Below are positions 44,839 through 55,358 of a stretch of 64,000 nucleotides of DNA, piece after piece. The first letter of the stretch is position 1; every line of letters begins with the position of its first letter. Origin of the DNA: Piper betle. Taxonomy: Eukaryota; Streptophyta; Magnoliopsida; Piperales; Piperaceae. The stretch is from assembly GCA_033002965.1 (NCBI GenBank), contig JAURVB010014010.1, positions 1 through 64,000 of the forward strand, read 5' to 3'. A program made the translations under genes and the position numbers. Below the pieces are notes generated by a model. It did not search any database, was not told the origin of the DNA, and saw only the letters and a list, made by a program, of their open reading frames with translations.

Positions 44839-45404
44839 TGTAAAACCTTGAAAATAATTAGATTATTTTATTTAGGGTTTTGTAAATTTTAGATTGAATC
44901 TTAAATATTTTATAATTAAAATAATTCTTCGAAATCAATATCTTAAATTGTCGATATGACCTTTAGTTTTTATGATTGGGAGTTGGGAGTGCGATTTGGC
45001 ATCCATTCGCATTAAACCAATAGTCTGTTTTTGACTTTTCATTATCACACATATGGTTGGTGTTTAATATAGTTATATGTGATTATGTTCATTTATATAA
45101 AATTTAATGCTATGACTTCTTGAATTCCACACATATTCTTCTATATAAAGGAGAATTCTGTTTATGGTAAATAAAACATCAACTTGATAGTTTGTGAGCA
45201 CCTTTGGCTCACAAAGGGAATGTTTTCGAGAAGTTTTAATTATATTAGGATCGTGTAGCATAGTTGCAGGTGCCTCAACATAATTCTAGGTCTGTATAAT
45301 TATTTGAAATGTTTATATCTTGGTCAACCTGAGCCCACGTTCGATCACCATGTGCCGAGCTCAACCGGGGTCAAAAAATTGACTCAGTCTGACACGAGTG
45401 CAGG

Positions 45405-45486
45405 TGTAAAAATTGTGAAAAAGATAATAATAATAAAGTAAAATAAAATATTCGACTCGGTTTAGGAAGGATCAAACGTTGGATTA

Positions 45487-45529
<43 letters not shown>

Positions 45530-48169
45530 GATTATTATATTTTATTCTCTACCCGATTAATCCTACCCGGTTAATTAATATATTTTATTATTTACCCGGT
45601 TACCTGGTTAAAGGAAATACGGGTGTTAAGGTGTTTTCCCATGCCCTAGCCGTCATTTTAATTTTATATTTTGTGAGGGGGCGTCATCTTCACCTTATTC
45701 TCTCATTTCCTTCTCTTCCGAAGCCAGCTTCTTCCTTGCTTGGGTATTCTTCTTATCTCCCTATTCTTAATTTTCATACATGCATATTTTGAATTGATAA
45801 TAAGCTTGATAATCATAAGAATTAAAGTTTTAAATCAACAAGAAAGAAAAGAAAATAAAACTAGAAAGTGAAATTCCACCATGGCCAACGGGTCTGAGTA
45901 CTTGGCAAGGATGGGTGACTGAAAACAAGTAGCAAGGAATTCCCTCACAACCCGATGGCCTCTCTAGTTGCTGGGTCGAAAGGATGGCTCACCGTGTCCC
46001 TGGTTTCCGAGTGGTGCAAGAATTACACCTGGTTGTGGGCGGAATTTCAAGGATGGGGATAATGGACAACGCTGTGAGGGATTCTAGACATCCATACCAG
46101 TTTGCTGGCCAAGGCTCACGCCGTGCATGCTCACTGCACTTGGCCTTGACATTGGGTTGTCGTGCAGGGAGAAGGGAAGTGTTCCTGGTGGTCCTGTTGG
46201 CTGGTTGAAGTTCACCTTGCAGTCCCGGCGGTGCTGCTGGCCAGGCGTCACGCGCCTTCATGCAGAACAGGATTTGCCTTGAATGGTTGCTGAAATGCAC
46301 GAGCTTTAGGCTTCCAATTGGATTGCTAGGGAATGGAAGCAGTTAGTGTAGGACATGATCTGGTTTTGGGTGGAAGAAGAAGTCGTTGTGGTTTGTTTTT
46401 GGTGTAAAGAAGAAGGTAGGAGAAGAAGAGCATTGGAGAAGAAGAAGATGACAGTTCTATAAATTGTGGTTGACTCGATACGGCTCGAGCTAAAAATAAT
46501 ACTAACTCGTAATAAATCTTTAAAAAAATTAGTTTAATGGGTTATGGGTTAAAGTACCTAAACTAATTAATTATTGGACGAAATTGACATGGACATAAGT
46601 AATAAAAATACGCTAATGATAAACGATCAATAATTAATTGGTATACTATAAGCGATTAATTTTAAATCGGTTGGTTATAAGTAATTAATAAAATAAAGAA
46701 TATCACCTTTACCATGTTAAATTTAATACTAAGTAAATAAAGTGATTATTTTAATAACGAGTTAGTAAGGTAGAAAATGGGTTAATAAATTTTAATCAGG
46801 TAAAAATCACAAGCGGTGAACCTAAATAACCTAATAAAAATAAATAAAGTTCGAACCTTTATTGAGTTAAATAATTTAAAATAATTAGTAATATCTTTGA
46901 ATTAGAATAATACAAATTATTTTAAATAATTTAATCGAACAACTTAATTAATTAAATTGCTATAAATAATGATAGTGATTAAAAATTATAACCAAAGGAA
47001 AATATACTAATAATAGTAATTAAATATTTGTTTATAAGTTGATAATTATTTTAACATTTGTTAAGTGTGAATTATAATTAGATAATTAATTTAAAATGTA
47101 CAGTATGATTTAAATAATTAAGTCACATGAATAATTTAGTATTTCATATTGTTGAATTTTAATTATGATATGTATTAGTCATTTAATTGCATGCATTTCT
47201 ACTTTAATAAAATGATCCATATGTATAATTTTATTTTCTCGTTCAGATTAAGATCGTTGGTCATAGTTACATGTTCAGATGCGAACTATCCAAGTCCATA
47301 TAATTATTTGAAATGTTGTATTTTCCCTTGTTGGCATCCCTAGTCAGCCTAAGCCTAGATTCGACCACCATGCACCGAGTGCAATTGGGGTCAAGGAATT
47401 GACTTAGTCCGACACGGGGCTGCACCCTTAAAATTACTGTGTTAGAGTCTTTGTCGACTTGAGTAACTGATCACCATGCGCTGGATCGCAACTGGGGTAG
47501 ACTCAATTTGGCACAAGGTAGCACCCCCTGAAAGATTAAATACCTGCCCCAATGCTGAAAGGGGTGGCAGAGCGCAGTGGCACAAGAAGGCTCATTATGT
47601 ATTTGTGATACCGAGTGGGTAAGTCAATGACAAATATCAGTAATTACAAGCCATAGGCCACTTAGCATGTGTGTGCATGCATCGGATGGTAGCTAGATGT
47701 TGTGGCCACCCCTCCCAGCATATTAAGAGCTCTGCATAGGCTCATAACAACTAAAAAACTCATGAAATGATAATCAGGATTATATTGACTTGTTTCATTT
47801 AATTATACGGTTTAGTGGTTTTATCACTAATGTGGAATTGCCTTCGTAGGTGAACAACTTTGGACTGAAGAATAAAAGTGTGGTTGGTGTTTCTTTTATC
47901 AACCAAGGTTTGGTGAATTGATAATAATTTGGACTTCCTTTTTATTTTCTTGTGTTATAAATGTGGCTTTGGGAAATGGTCCGAGACTGTGGGATGTTGA
48001 GTTAGTTTATTTTTACATATTGTCACATGCTATTAGAACATGATTTATTTTTATAATTTATACATTTTTTATACTTATTTACCGTGTTACAAATCATGTT
48101 CTAGAATGTTATTGTTACATCAATTTTATTTTTAGGTAACACCCGGTCCAGTTCAGGCAAGTCATTACA
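45405..48169 (+). mobile_element. Solo LTR, family A (+)
   Basis: 2765 bp, starting TGTAAAAATTGTG and ending GTCATTACA, inside the F 3' LTR. Flanks are gcagg and ggagc, so a clean 5-bp duplication is not seen. It contains an (att)n run (45483-45526), U3 (45660-46450), the ctcgag module (46460-46515), the AT-rich block and single-copy slot sequence (47440-47760) without a minisatellite. Confidence 0.87.
45483..45526. repeat. (ATT)n microsatellite
   Basis: About 14 units near the start of the A LTR. Confidence 0.92.
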
Positions 48170-48771
48170 GGAGCACCCTTAAAATTCTTGAAAGATTAAA
48201 TACCTGCCCCCATGCCAAAAGGGGTGACTGGACGTAGTGGCGCAAGACGACTTATTATGCACTTGTGATTTCGAGAGGGTGAGTCAATGACAAACATCGG
48301 TAACTACAGGCCGGGGGCCACATACATGGGATTGTAGCTGGATGGGCGGCCAGCCTCCTAGCATAATAAGAGCTCACCATAGGCTCATAATCATTAAAAT
48401 ATTCAAATTCAGATGTTGTGGAATATATTTAGTCGTTTCTTATAATTATTTAACTTAATGTTTTTATCCATAACGTGGAATTGCCTCTGCAGGTGTGAGC
48501 ATGGAAGGATGGGTAGAGTCAGGATAGCTGGAGAACTCTGTTATTGGACTTTTGATTTTTCTTATCTGTTATTATACTTCTAGATTGTTTACATGGCAGT
48601 GGAATTTTTGTTCGGTTCATGGGGCTTAAATTATTGTGAGCATTTGTTATATTAAATTTTACGTCATGGGTTTATTTAAAATCTTTAAAATTAATAAAAA
48701 ATTAATTTATGAGACACTTAGTTTTATATAGTAACGCTTGGCTCATTGCTCGAAACAGGTGGGTTGTTATA

Positions 48772-49154
48772 ATATTAGTGTGCAAGTCGAATGATAAAAG
48801 TGGAATGTGAATAGAATGAACAAGTGGGTCAAGTCCCAAATGTCATGAATGTTTTGATGTGATAGAATTAAATGTGTGTGTGAAAAATATAGTACGTATA
48901 CATGTCTATTTTATTTTTTTGAAATTTTTAATAATTTTATGGAAATTGTTGGTCTGTAAATTTGTTTTCATGTCATTCATGTAGTAGCATATTAGCTTTA
49001 TTTTTTTGCATCCATCCATGGATAGCGATAGACATCTTCCATGTCAAGGCATCGAGAGTAGATCCATAGGGTTGGGTTTTGGTTATCCGACCTAACAGAG
49101 ACCAGTGACATTCCGGTTCGGTTCCCGAGCATGAATCGGATTTGGGGTGTTACA
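48772..49154 (+). mobile_element. Family B LTR end piece
   Basis: Follows the B LTR end and terminates GGGGTGTTACA at 49154, directly before a primer site. The first 2.7 kb of this LTR are missing; the left border abuts element F. Confidence 0.85.
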
Positions 49155-49171
49155 GTTTTGGTATCAGAGCA
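49155..49171 (+). other. Primer binding site, family B
   Basis: gttttggtatcagagc, with a 3-4 base gap between LTR end and the tggtatcagagc core. Same arrangement at 63913. Confidence 0.88.
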
Positions 49172-49330
49172 AACTTTCGGGCGATTAAGTTAGAAGATAC
49201 TTTCATACGTGACGTGTGTGCAAAGTCTACTCAAAGTCCAGCTGGCAGGTATATATTTCTGTCCTTCTTGTCTTTGATTTACAGATTTCTTCCCAATAGG
49301 TAGTGTGGAAGTATTTTTAGGATTGGATTA

Positions 49331-49623
49331 GTGAGTAGGGGTAATCATGGTGAGATTCGAAGTACACGGAGCAGGGCTCCATCACCTCCTTCACCTAGAC
49401 AAGCAATCCCTACTTATGTTCACAGCGAGATGGTGTCTAGCCGATCTAGAGCCACGCCGCTACTAGGAAATCCCAGTGTGCTAAGCCCAGTAAACCACCA
49501 TAGCGGAAGCCATCGTAGTGAAAGCCGCTGCAGCATTTGAAGCCGTCAGACTGAAATGGAGGTTGCCATTGCACTGTTAGTAGAGGTACAAATGCAGATG
49601 CAACAGAGTCGGGAGAAATTCCT
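49331..49623 (+). pseudogene. gag: Family B Gag start, truncated
   Basis: The frame opens near 49331 (GTG; the original ATG may be lost) with an Arg/Ser/Pro-rich start: RSTRSRAPSPPSPRQAIPTY, then SRSRATPLLGN. A TGA sits after SRCSI (49538-49540). The continuing frame shows TEMEVAIALLVEVQMQMQQS, matching the Gln-rich helix of the Gag at 1-960, and ends at an in-frame stop beside the junction. At 49624 the sequence passes straight into the start of a B LTR: everything from mid-Gag to the polypurine tract has been deleted. Confidence 0.8.
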
Positions 49624-49759
49624 ATAAAACCAATGATCCGAGTGAGGGTTTTATACATATGAACCGATCGGTTCAGTCGTTGGTTCAAATCGAGTTAGTT
49701 TTAGAATACATATACTGAGCCTACGCCGATCGTGTGTATGAGCTACGAGGGTCATGTAT
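49624..49759 (+). mobile_element. Family B LTR start piece
   Basis: TATAAAACCaatgatccgag..gagggttttata follows the LTR start of the solo B LTR (6180-6315) and stops at gagggtcatgtat, where the A element begins. The same B LTR may continue at 61752, after about 12 kb of inserted DNA, with about 640 bp lost. Confidence 0.78.
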
Positions 49760-52358
49760 TGTAAAGACCGTGAAAAAAATAAAAAGAAATTTTACGCCGA
49801 CGCGGTCCGGGAAGGACCGAACATTTTATATTCTTTACGCGGTTAATTATTTACCCATTTTATTATTTACTCGGTTATCCGGTTAAGTGAAATACGGGTG
49901 TTTTCACATACCCTAGCCGTCATTTTCATTTTTATAAATTTTGAAAGAGGACATCATTTTTCACATACGGGTGTAGGGGCGTCTTCCTCACCTTAGCCGC
50001 CTAGTTCTCCTCTTCCTTGCTGGTGTTTCTTCCTTGCTTCGGTGTCCTTCCTATCTCCCTCTTCTTCATTTTCTTGCATTCATATGTCTTTTTAATTGAT
50101 AATAAGCTTGATAAACTTGAGAATTAAAGTCTGAAATCAACAATAACAACTAAAACTAGACTGGAAAATGAAATTTCGCCATGGCCGACGGGTCTGAAGT
50201 TGGGCAATGATAGGCGACTGTAAACAAAGATTTCAAGGCAGCCCTCACACCCCCGACAACCTCTCTGGCTGCTGGGTCGAAGGGTGGCGTCGCCTTGTCC
50301 CTGAGTTTCGATGGGTGGCGGAATTTCAGGCGTTATGGGCGGAGTTGTAGTGTACGACGCTGTGGGAGATTCTAGATGTCCAAGCAAGATTGCTGGCCAA
50401 AGACTCACGCCGTGCATGCTCGCAGCACTTGGCCTTGAGGTTGGGTTGTCGTGCAGGGAGAAGGGAAGTGTTCCCGGCGGTGCTGCTGGCCAGGAGTCCG
50501 CACCTTGGTGCAGAACGGAGTTTGACATGGGTAGTTGCTATAAAGCAGAAGCTTTATGCTTCCAATTGGATTGGTAGGGAAGGGAGTGAAGGACGTGGTT
50601 TGGTTTTGGGTTGAAGAGGAAGATATCAGGCCTGGTTTGGTGCAGGACGTCGCCTTGGATAGCTACTGTAAAACATGGACATTAGGCTTCATCTTTGCCT
50701 GTTTTTATGTTGTTGTTGATGTCTTGTTGGGATGTTTATATGGTTGTTCAATTGGGTTGCTGGGGAATTGAAGAAGGACGTGACCAGTGGTGGTGACAAG
50801 GTCTGGTTTTGGTGCAGAGAAAAATGGTGACGGGAAGAAGAAGAAGAAGAAGAAGGGCAGGATGGCAATTCTGTAAATACTGATTGACTCGATACCGACT
50901 CGAGTTAAAAATAATACAAACTCGTAATAAATCTTTAAAAATAATTATTTTAATGGGTTATGGGTAAAGTTACTAAACTAACTAATTATTGTATGAAATC
51001 GCCACGAGTAATAAAAAATACGGTAATGATAAACGGTCGATAATTAATCGGCGTAATTCAAGCGATTAAATTAAATTAGAGGGTTATAAGTAATTAATAA
51101 AATAAAGATTTTACCTTTACCATATTAAATTTAATATTAGGTAAATAAAGTGATTATTTTAATAACGAGTCAGTAATGTAGAAAATGGGTTATTAAACTA
51201 TAGTCGGGTAGCAATCACTCGTGTCGAACATAAATAGCATAATGAAAATAAATAAAGTTCGAAACTTTATAGAGTCGAATAATTTAAAATAATTGTATTA
51301 ATAATATTTATGAATTAAAATAATACAAATTATTTTAAATAATTTAATTGAACAACTTAATTAATTAAATTGCTGTAAATAATAGTAGCGATTAAAAATT
51401 ATAACCGTCAACTAAATCATCAAGATCGCGGTTAAATAATTATCACTGCAAAGGAAAATTAAATACTTGTTTATTAGTAATAATTATTTTATCAATTGTT
51501 AGGTATTAATTATGAGTTAGATAATTAATTTAAAATGTAAAGTAGGACTTAAATGATTATATCACGTGAATAATCAATTATCTCACTAGATTTGTTGAAA
51601 ATTTAATATTTAATATTTTTGAATTGTTACATGATATGTTGTCAAAATTTTAATAATGATATATACATATATTAGACATTTAGTTGCATGCATTTCTATT
51701 TGAATAAAATTATACTTCTGTATAATTTTATATTCTCGTATAATTTGTATTGTCTGTATAATTATTTGAAATGTAGTATTGTCCGTATAATTATTTGAAA
51801 TGTAGTATTGTCCGTATAATAATTTGAAATGTTGTATTGTTCGTATAATTATTCGAAATGTTGTATTTTCCCAAACTGGTATAATTATATAAAATGGTGT
51901 ATTTCCCTAAACTGGTATAACTCTATCAAATGTTGTATTTTGCCAAACTGGTAGCCTTGTCGGCACTAATCTCGGAATGAGCCGGGAGACCATGACTAAT
52001 CTCAAAATAAATTGGGAGACCACCTAATCTCAAAATGAGCTGGGAGACAATTTTTAAAATGTGGCTATGAAAATAAATTGGGAGACCGCCTAGTTCTTTT
52101 ACCAACCTAGGTATGGTGAATCAATAATAAAAAATTGGACTTCCTTATTATTCTCTTGTGTTATAAATGTGGCTATGGGAAACGGTCCGAGACTGTGGGA
52201 CAGTTATTTTATATTTTAGAGAACATGATTTATTGTTATGATTTATATTATATGTTACGAGACTTATTTGCTGTATTTCAATTCATGTTCTGGAATGTTA
52301 CATTTACATTAACTATATTTTTAAGTAACACCCGGTCCGGTTCGGGCAGGTCGTTACA
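49760..52358 (+). repeat. 5' LTR of the best A element
   Basis: Starts TGTAAAGACCGTG and ends GGTCGTTACA. U3 50160-50870, ctcgag module 50880-50935, AT-rich block 50940-51660, slot with only about four 30-bp monomers (51966-52090), and ttataaatgtggc at 52161 as a possible TATA-like motif. Confidence 0.9.
51966..52090 (+). repeat. 30-bp minisatellite, short array
   Basis: About four monomers. The first reads TCTCGG..CCGGGAGA, the second TCTCAA..TTGGGAGA and the third TCTCAAAATGAGCTGGGAGA. The 3' LTR carries about 16 monomers at the same place. Confidence 0.88.
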
Positions 52359-52373
52359 GGTGGTATCAGAGCC
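52359..52373 (+). other. Primer binding site, family A
   Basis: ggtggtatcagagcc directly after the LTR, complementary to initiator tRNA-Met. Confidence 0.93.
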
Positions 52374-52545
52374 AAGTTTCCCACTAGCTCACATTTTATG
52401 ACTCAAGTACCTTGTTGAAAAGTCCAATAATTATCTTTTCCCACTGTGTTGTGTTATTAATTAACAAATTCATTTGCTACAAATAAACCTAAGTCATAAC
52501 TAAAAAAAAAACATACTAATGAACCATGATGGTTCGACGTTTTAG

Positions 52546-53220
52546 ATGGCAGGCACTCGTAGACAGTCAAACCGAGCTACTCCGCCAAATGCGAACACCG
52601 AGAATGTATTGGCTCAGATCCTGATGGCCATACAGGGACTGGCGCAGGCTTCAAAAAATACAAATTCTGTGGTTCAGAATATTGTTCAGCGGTTACCGGG
52701 AGTGGTAGCTAGGCATGGAGCCTCAAACTCAGCAGCGGGTCCCAGAATCACCCCAGATGGTGGTCAGGGGAGTGCCCAAGGGTGGGCAGGGTTAGCAGAC
52801 CTGGGCGAGCAAGGGGAGCATCCAAACCCAGTGCCACCGGTAGTCCGACAAGTGGTGCCGCCAGCAGGTGATGATAGTGACCGCTACACTGTGGAAAAAT
52901 TTAGAAAGAATAGAGCTGAGGTATTTATTGGAGGGATCGATCCAATGAAGGCGGAGAGCTAGATTGACATTACCGAAAAGTGTTTAGAGCTCTGTCTGTG
53001 CCCCACCACCATCAAGTGAGATTGGCAACATGCATGCTTCAAGAGGAAGCATCTTACTGGTGGAAATCCATGGAGAAAACCACTTTCCATCGACGTGAGA
53101 TTTCCTCCATCGCGTGGGCGGAATTTGTGGCAGCTTTCAATGGACAATATTTTCCAGAGCCCGTTGTCCAGAAGAAAGCACTGGCATTCGCCAATTTGGT
53201 TCAGGGGAGGATTCAGTCCG
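52546..53220 (+). pseudogene. gag: Gag, family A, truncated
   Basis: The ATG follows the A leader (aaccatgatggttcgacgtt). MAGTRRQSNRATPPNANTEN leads to ENVLAQILMAIQGLAQASKN, VVQNIVQRLPGVVA, GDDSDRYTVEKFRKNRAEVF and DPMKAES, where a TAG (52960-52962) replaces the Trp codon. A shift near 52978 moves the frame; [40 protein letters not shown] and [20 protein letters not shown] follow. The zinc knuckle and protease are deleted: at about 53225 the sequence jumps into pol. Length kept is about 225 codons of a Gag that is longer at 22780-23915. Confidence 0.92.
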
Positions 53221-54414
53221 GGAATATGTGTATTCCCAGACGAACTTCCAGGGTTACCTCCTAAGCGGGCAGTGGAGTTTGCCATTGACCTAGCACCTGG
53301 AGTGACACCAATTTCTAAAGCACCAGTCTTGACACTACCAAATGGTAATGAAGGATTCGTAGTCTTCAGCGATGCGTCTTTGTTGGGTTTAGGATGCGTC
53401 CTTATGCAAGAAGGTAAGGTGGTGGCCTATGCCTCTCGTCAATTGAAGATTCATGAGCAAAATTATGCAACCCATGACTTGGAACTGGCAGCAGTGGTTT
53501 TTGCCCTGAAGATTTGGAGACACTACTTGTATGGGGCCCAGTTCGAAGTCTTCACTGACCACCAGAGTTTGAAGTATATCTTCACCCAGAATGACCTTAA
53601 CCTTCGACAGAGGCGGTGGATAGAATATTTGAAGGACTACGACTTCCAAATCTTATACCATCCAGGGAAAGCGAATGTGGTAGCCGACGCGTTGAGTCGG
53701 AAGGGCAAAGTGGACAAAAGTCAGCAGCTAGCTAGACTTTGGGCCATGTCAGCAGAAGTGGTAGCTATCAACCCGGTGGAGCAACTAACAGGCTTACTGG
53801 CAAATTTGGTTGTTTCCAATGATTTAGTTGATCGTGTTAAGCTAGCACAAATGGGTGATGAGGAGCTGAATAAAATGTTGGACAAGATTCCTGACATTGT
53901 AGCTGATTCAAATAGTGTGATCAGATTTAGAGGAAGGTTGTGTGTACCCAAGGATAATGCATTGAGGCGGAATATCTTGGAGGAGGCTCATCGCTCAAAG
54001 TTCTTGATACACCCTGGAGTTACTAAAATGTATCAAGATTTAAAGCAAACCTACTGGTGGATTGGGATGAAGAGGGATGTTGTGGATTTTGTCTCCAAGT
54101 GTCAGACTTGCCAACAGATCAAAGCCCAACATCAACTACCTGGAGGACTATTGCAACCTTTAGAAATACCAACATGGAAATGGGAGTGTGTCACATGCGA
54201 TTTTATTTCAAAGCTCCCAAGAACTCAAAAGAAGCATGACTCCATATGGGTAGTTGTGGACCGACTAACTAAGGTAGCTCACTTCATCCCCACGAAATCA
54301 ATGAGAATAGCGGAATACCTGGCAGGATTATATGTTGACAATATTGTCAAATTGCATGGGATTCCAAAGGAGATAGTCTCCGACTGCGATCCCCTATTCA
54401 CTTCACATTTCTAG
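53221..54414 (+). pseudogene. pol: RNase H-integrase open frame lacking RT
   Basis: Long open frame (open from 53095, but its first about 43 codons read Gag out of frame). It starts [20 protein letters not shown], then TPISKA joins directly to [14 protein letters not shown]: the whole RT is missing, with gcacca shared by both sides of the junction. RNase H keeps its four acidic residues ([27 protein letters not shown]). Integrase keeps the HHCC region ([27 protein letters not shown]), the first Asp ([10 protein letters not shown]) and the second (IVSDCDPLF). A TAG at 54412 ends the frame before the third catalytic residue. It could not support retrotransposition. Confidence 0.93.
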
Positions 54415-55242
54415 GAAGCTATCCAAGAAGCCATGGGAACTCAAATTAAGTTGAGTACAGCATATCAACCCCAAACCGATGGTCAGAGTGAGAGGACTAT
54501 TCAAACTTTGGAAGATTTGTTGCGAGCATGCATTTTTGACTGGGGAGGTGACTGGGAGAAACACTTAGCCTTGGCTGAATTCACCAACAATAACTCTTAC
54601 CAAGCTAGTATAGGGATGGCACCATTTGAAGCCTTTTATGGTAGGCCCTATAGATCTCCATCGTGCTGGCTGGAGTCTACCGAAGCAGTTATAATCGGGC
54701 CAAAGATGGTGAGGGAAGCAACTGAAAAGGTGAAACTCATTTAGCAAAGACATAAGGCAGCTCAGGATCGACAAAAGAGTTATGCTGATACTCGAAGGAA
54801 GGACCTAGAGTTCCAAGTTGGGGAGTTTGTGTACCTAAAGACATCTCTTACGAAGGGGGTGATCAGATTTAAAATATGAGGGAAGTTGAAGCCAAGATTC
54901 ATAGGATAGTTTCCAATCTTGGATCGAGTTGGAAATTGTGCTTATAGATTAGCATTGCCACCAAGCCTAGCTGGAGTACACAATGTTTTCCATGTGTCAA
55001 TGCTAAAGAAGTATGCACGGAATGAGGATCATATCATCACAAATTTTGAAGACCTAGAGCTACAATCAAATTTAACCTACGAGGAAAAGTCGATCCGCAT
55101 CCTGACAAGAGAAATAAAGACACTCAGGAACAAGGAAATTCCTTTGGTAAAAGTATTGTGGAAAAATCAGGGGTCAGAGGAAGCTACATGGGAGACTGAA
55201 CAAGAAATGGCAAGGAAATACCCTAGCCTATTTGTGGCATAG
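54415..55242 (+). pseudogene. pol: Integrase end and chromodomain, family A
   Basis: Continues in the same frame after the stop: [20 protein letters not shown] (third catalytic residue, Glu), [40 protein letters not shown], a TAG at 54742, LEFQVGEFVYLKTSLTKGV, then stops near 54877 and 54907. The end is open: ILDRVGNCAYRLALPPSLAG, FHVSMLKKYARNEDHI and the chromodomain-like REIKTLRNKEIPLVKVLWKN, EEATWETEQEMARKYPSLFV, natural stop at 55240. Four nonsense changes and no large deletion make this the best integrase in the window. Confidence 0.92.
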
Positions 55243-55344
55243 GAGTTTATATTTGTAGTAGCATGAACTGATCCCGAAGAAATAAATAAAATCAGTCATG
55301 ATTGTTCTGTTGCCTATTATGATATTTTGGGGATGAAATATTTC

Positions 55345-55358
55345 CAAGTTGGGGAGAT
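55345..55358 (+). other. Polypurine tract, family A
   Basis: ccaagttggggagat directly before TATAAAGACCGTG. Confidence 0.92.

Larger units (their letters stand above)
42450..48771 (+). mobile_element. Non-autonomous LTR element F with nested insertions
   Basis: 5' LTR 42450-44193, internal region 44194-44838, 3' LTR 44839-48771. Both LTRs start TGTAAAACCYTGAAAATAAT and end TTGTTATA/CCGTTATA. After removing insertions they are about 1.2 kb each. The 645-bp internal region has a primer site and polypurine tract but no Gag or Pol coding. The LTRs share the sequence gaaaggggtgac..gtgataccgagagggtgagtc with the single-copy slot of some A LTRs. Insertions: a TRIM-like element in the 5' LTR and a solo A LTR in the 3' LTR. 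The polypurine tract before 42450 suggests a tandem arrangement or an older F copy to the left. No matching target duplication was found. Confidence 0.82.
44839..48771 (+). repeat. Element F 3' LTR, interrupted
   Basis: 44839-45404 and 48170-48771 together make about 1.17 kb, collinear with the 5' LTR. The A LTR at 45405-48169 splits it. Confidence 0.82.

Noticed and set aside
45984..46300. Small frames in both strands
   Set aside because: U3 of an A LTR, variable among copies (50124-50528, 55822-56314); no domain.
45405..48169. Perfect target duplication around the solo A LTR
   Set aside because: Flanks gcagg and ggagc share only some bases; the LTR ends are clear but the duplication is not.
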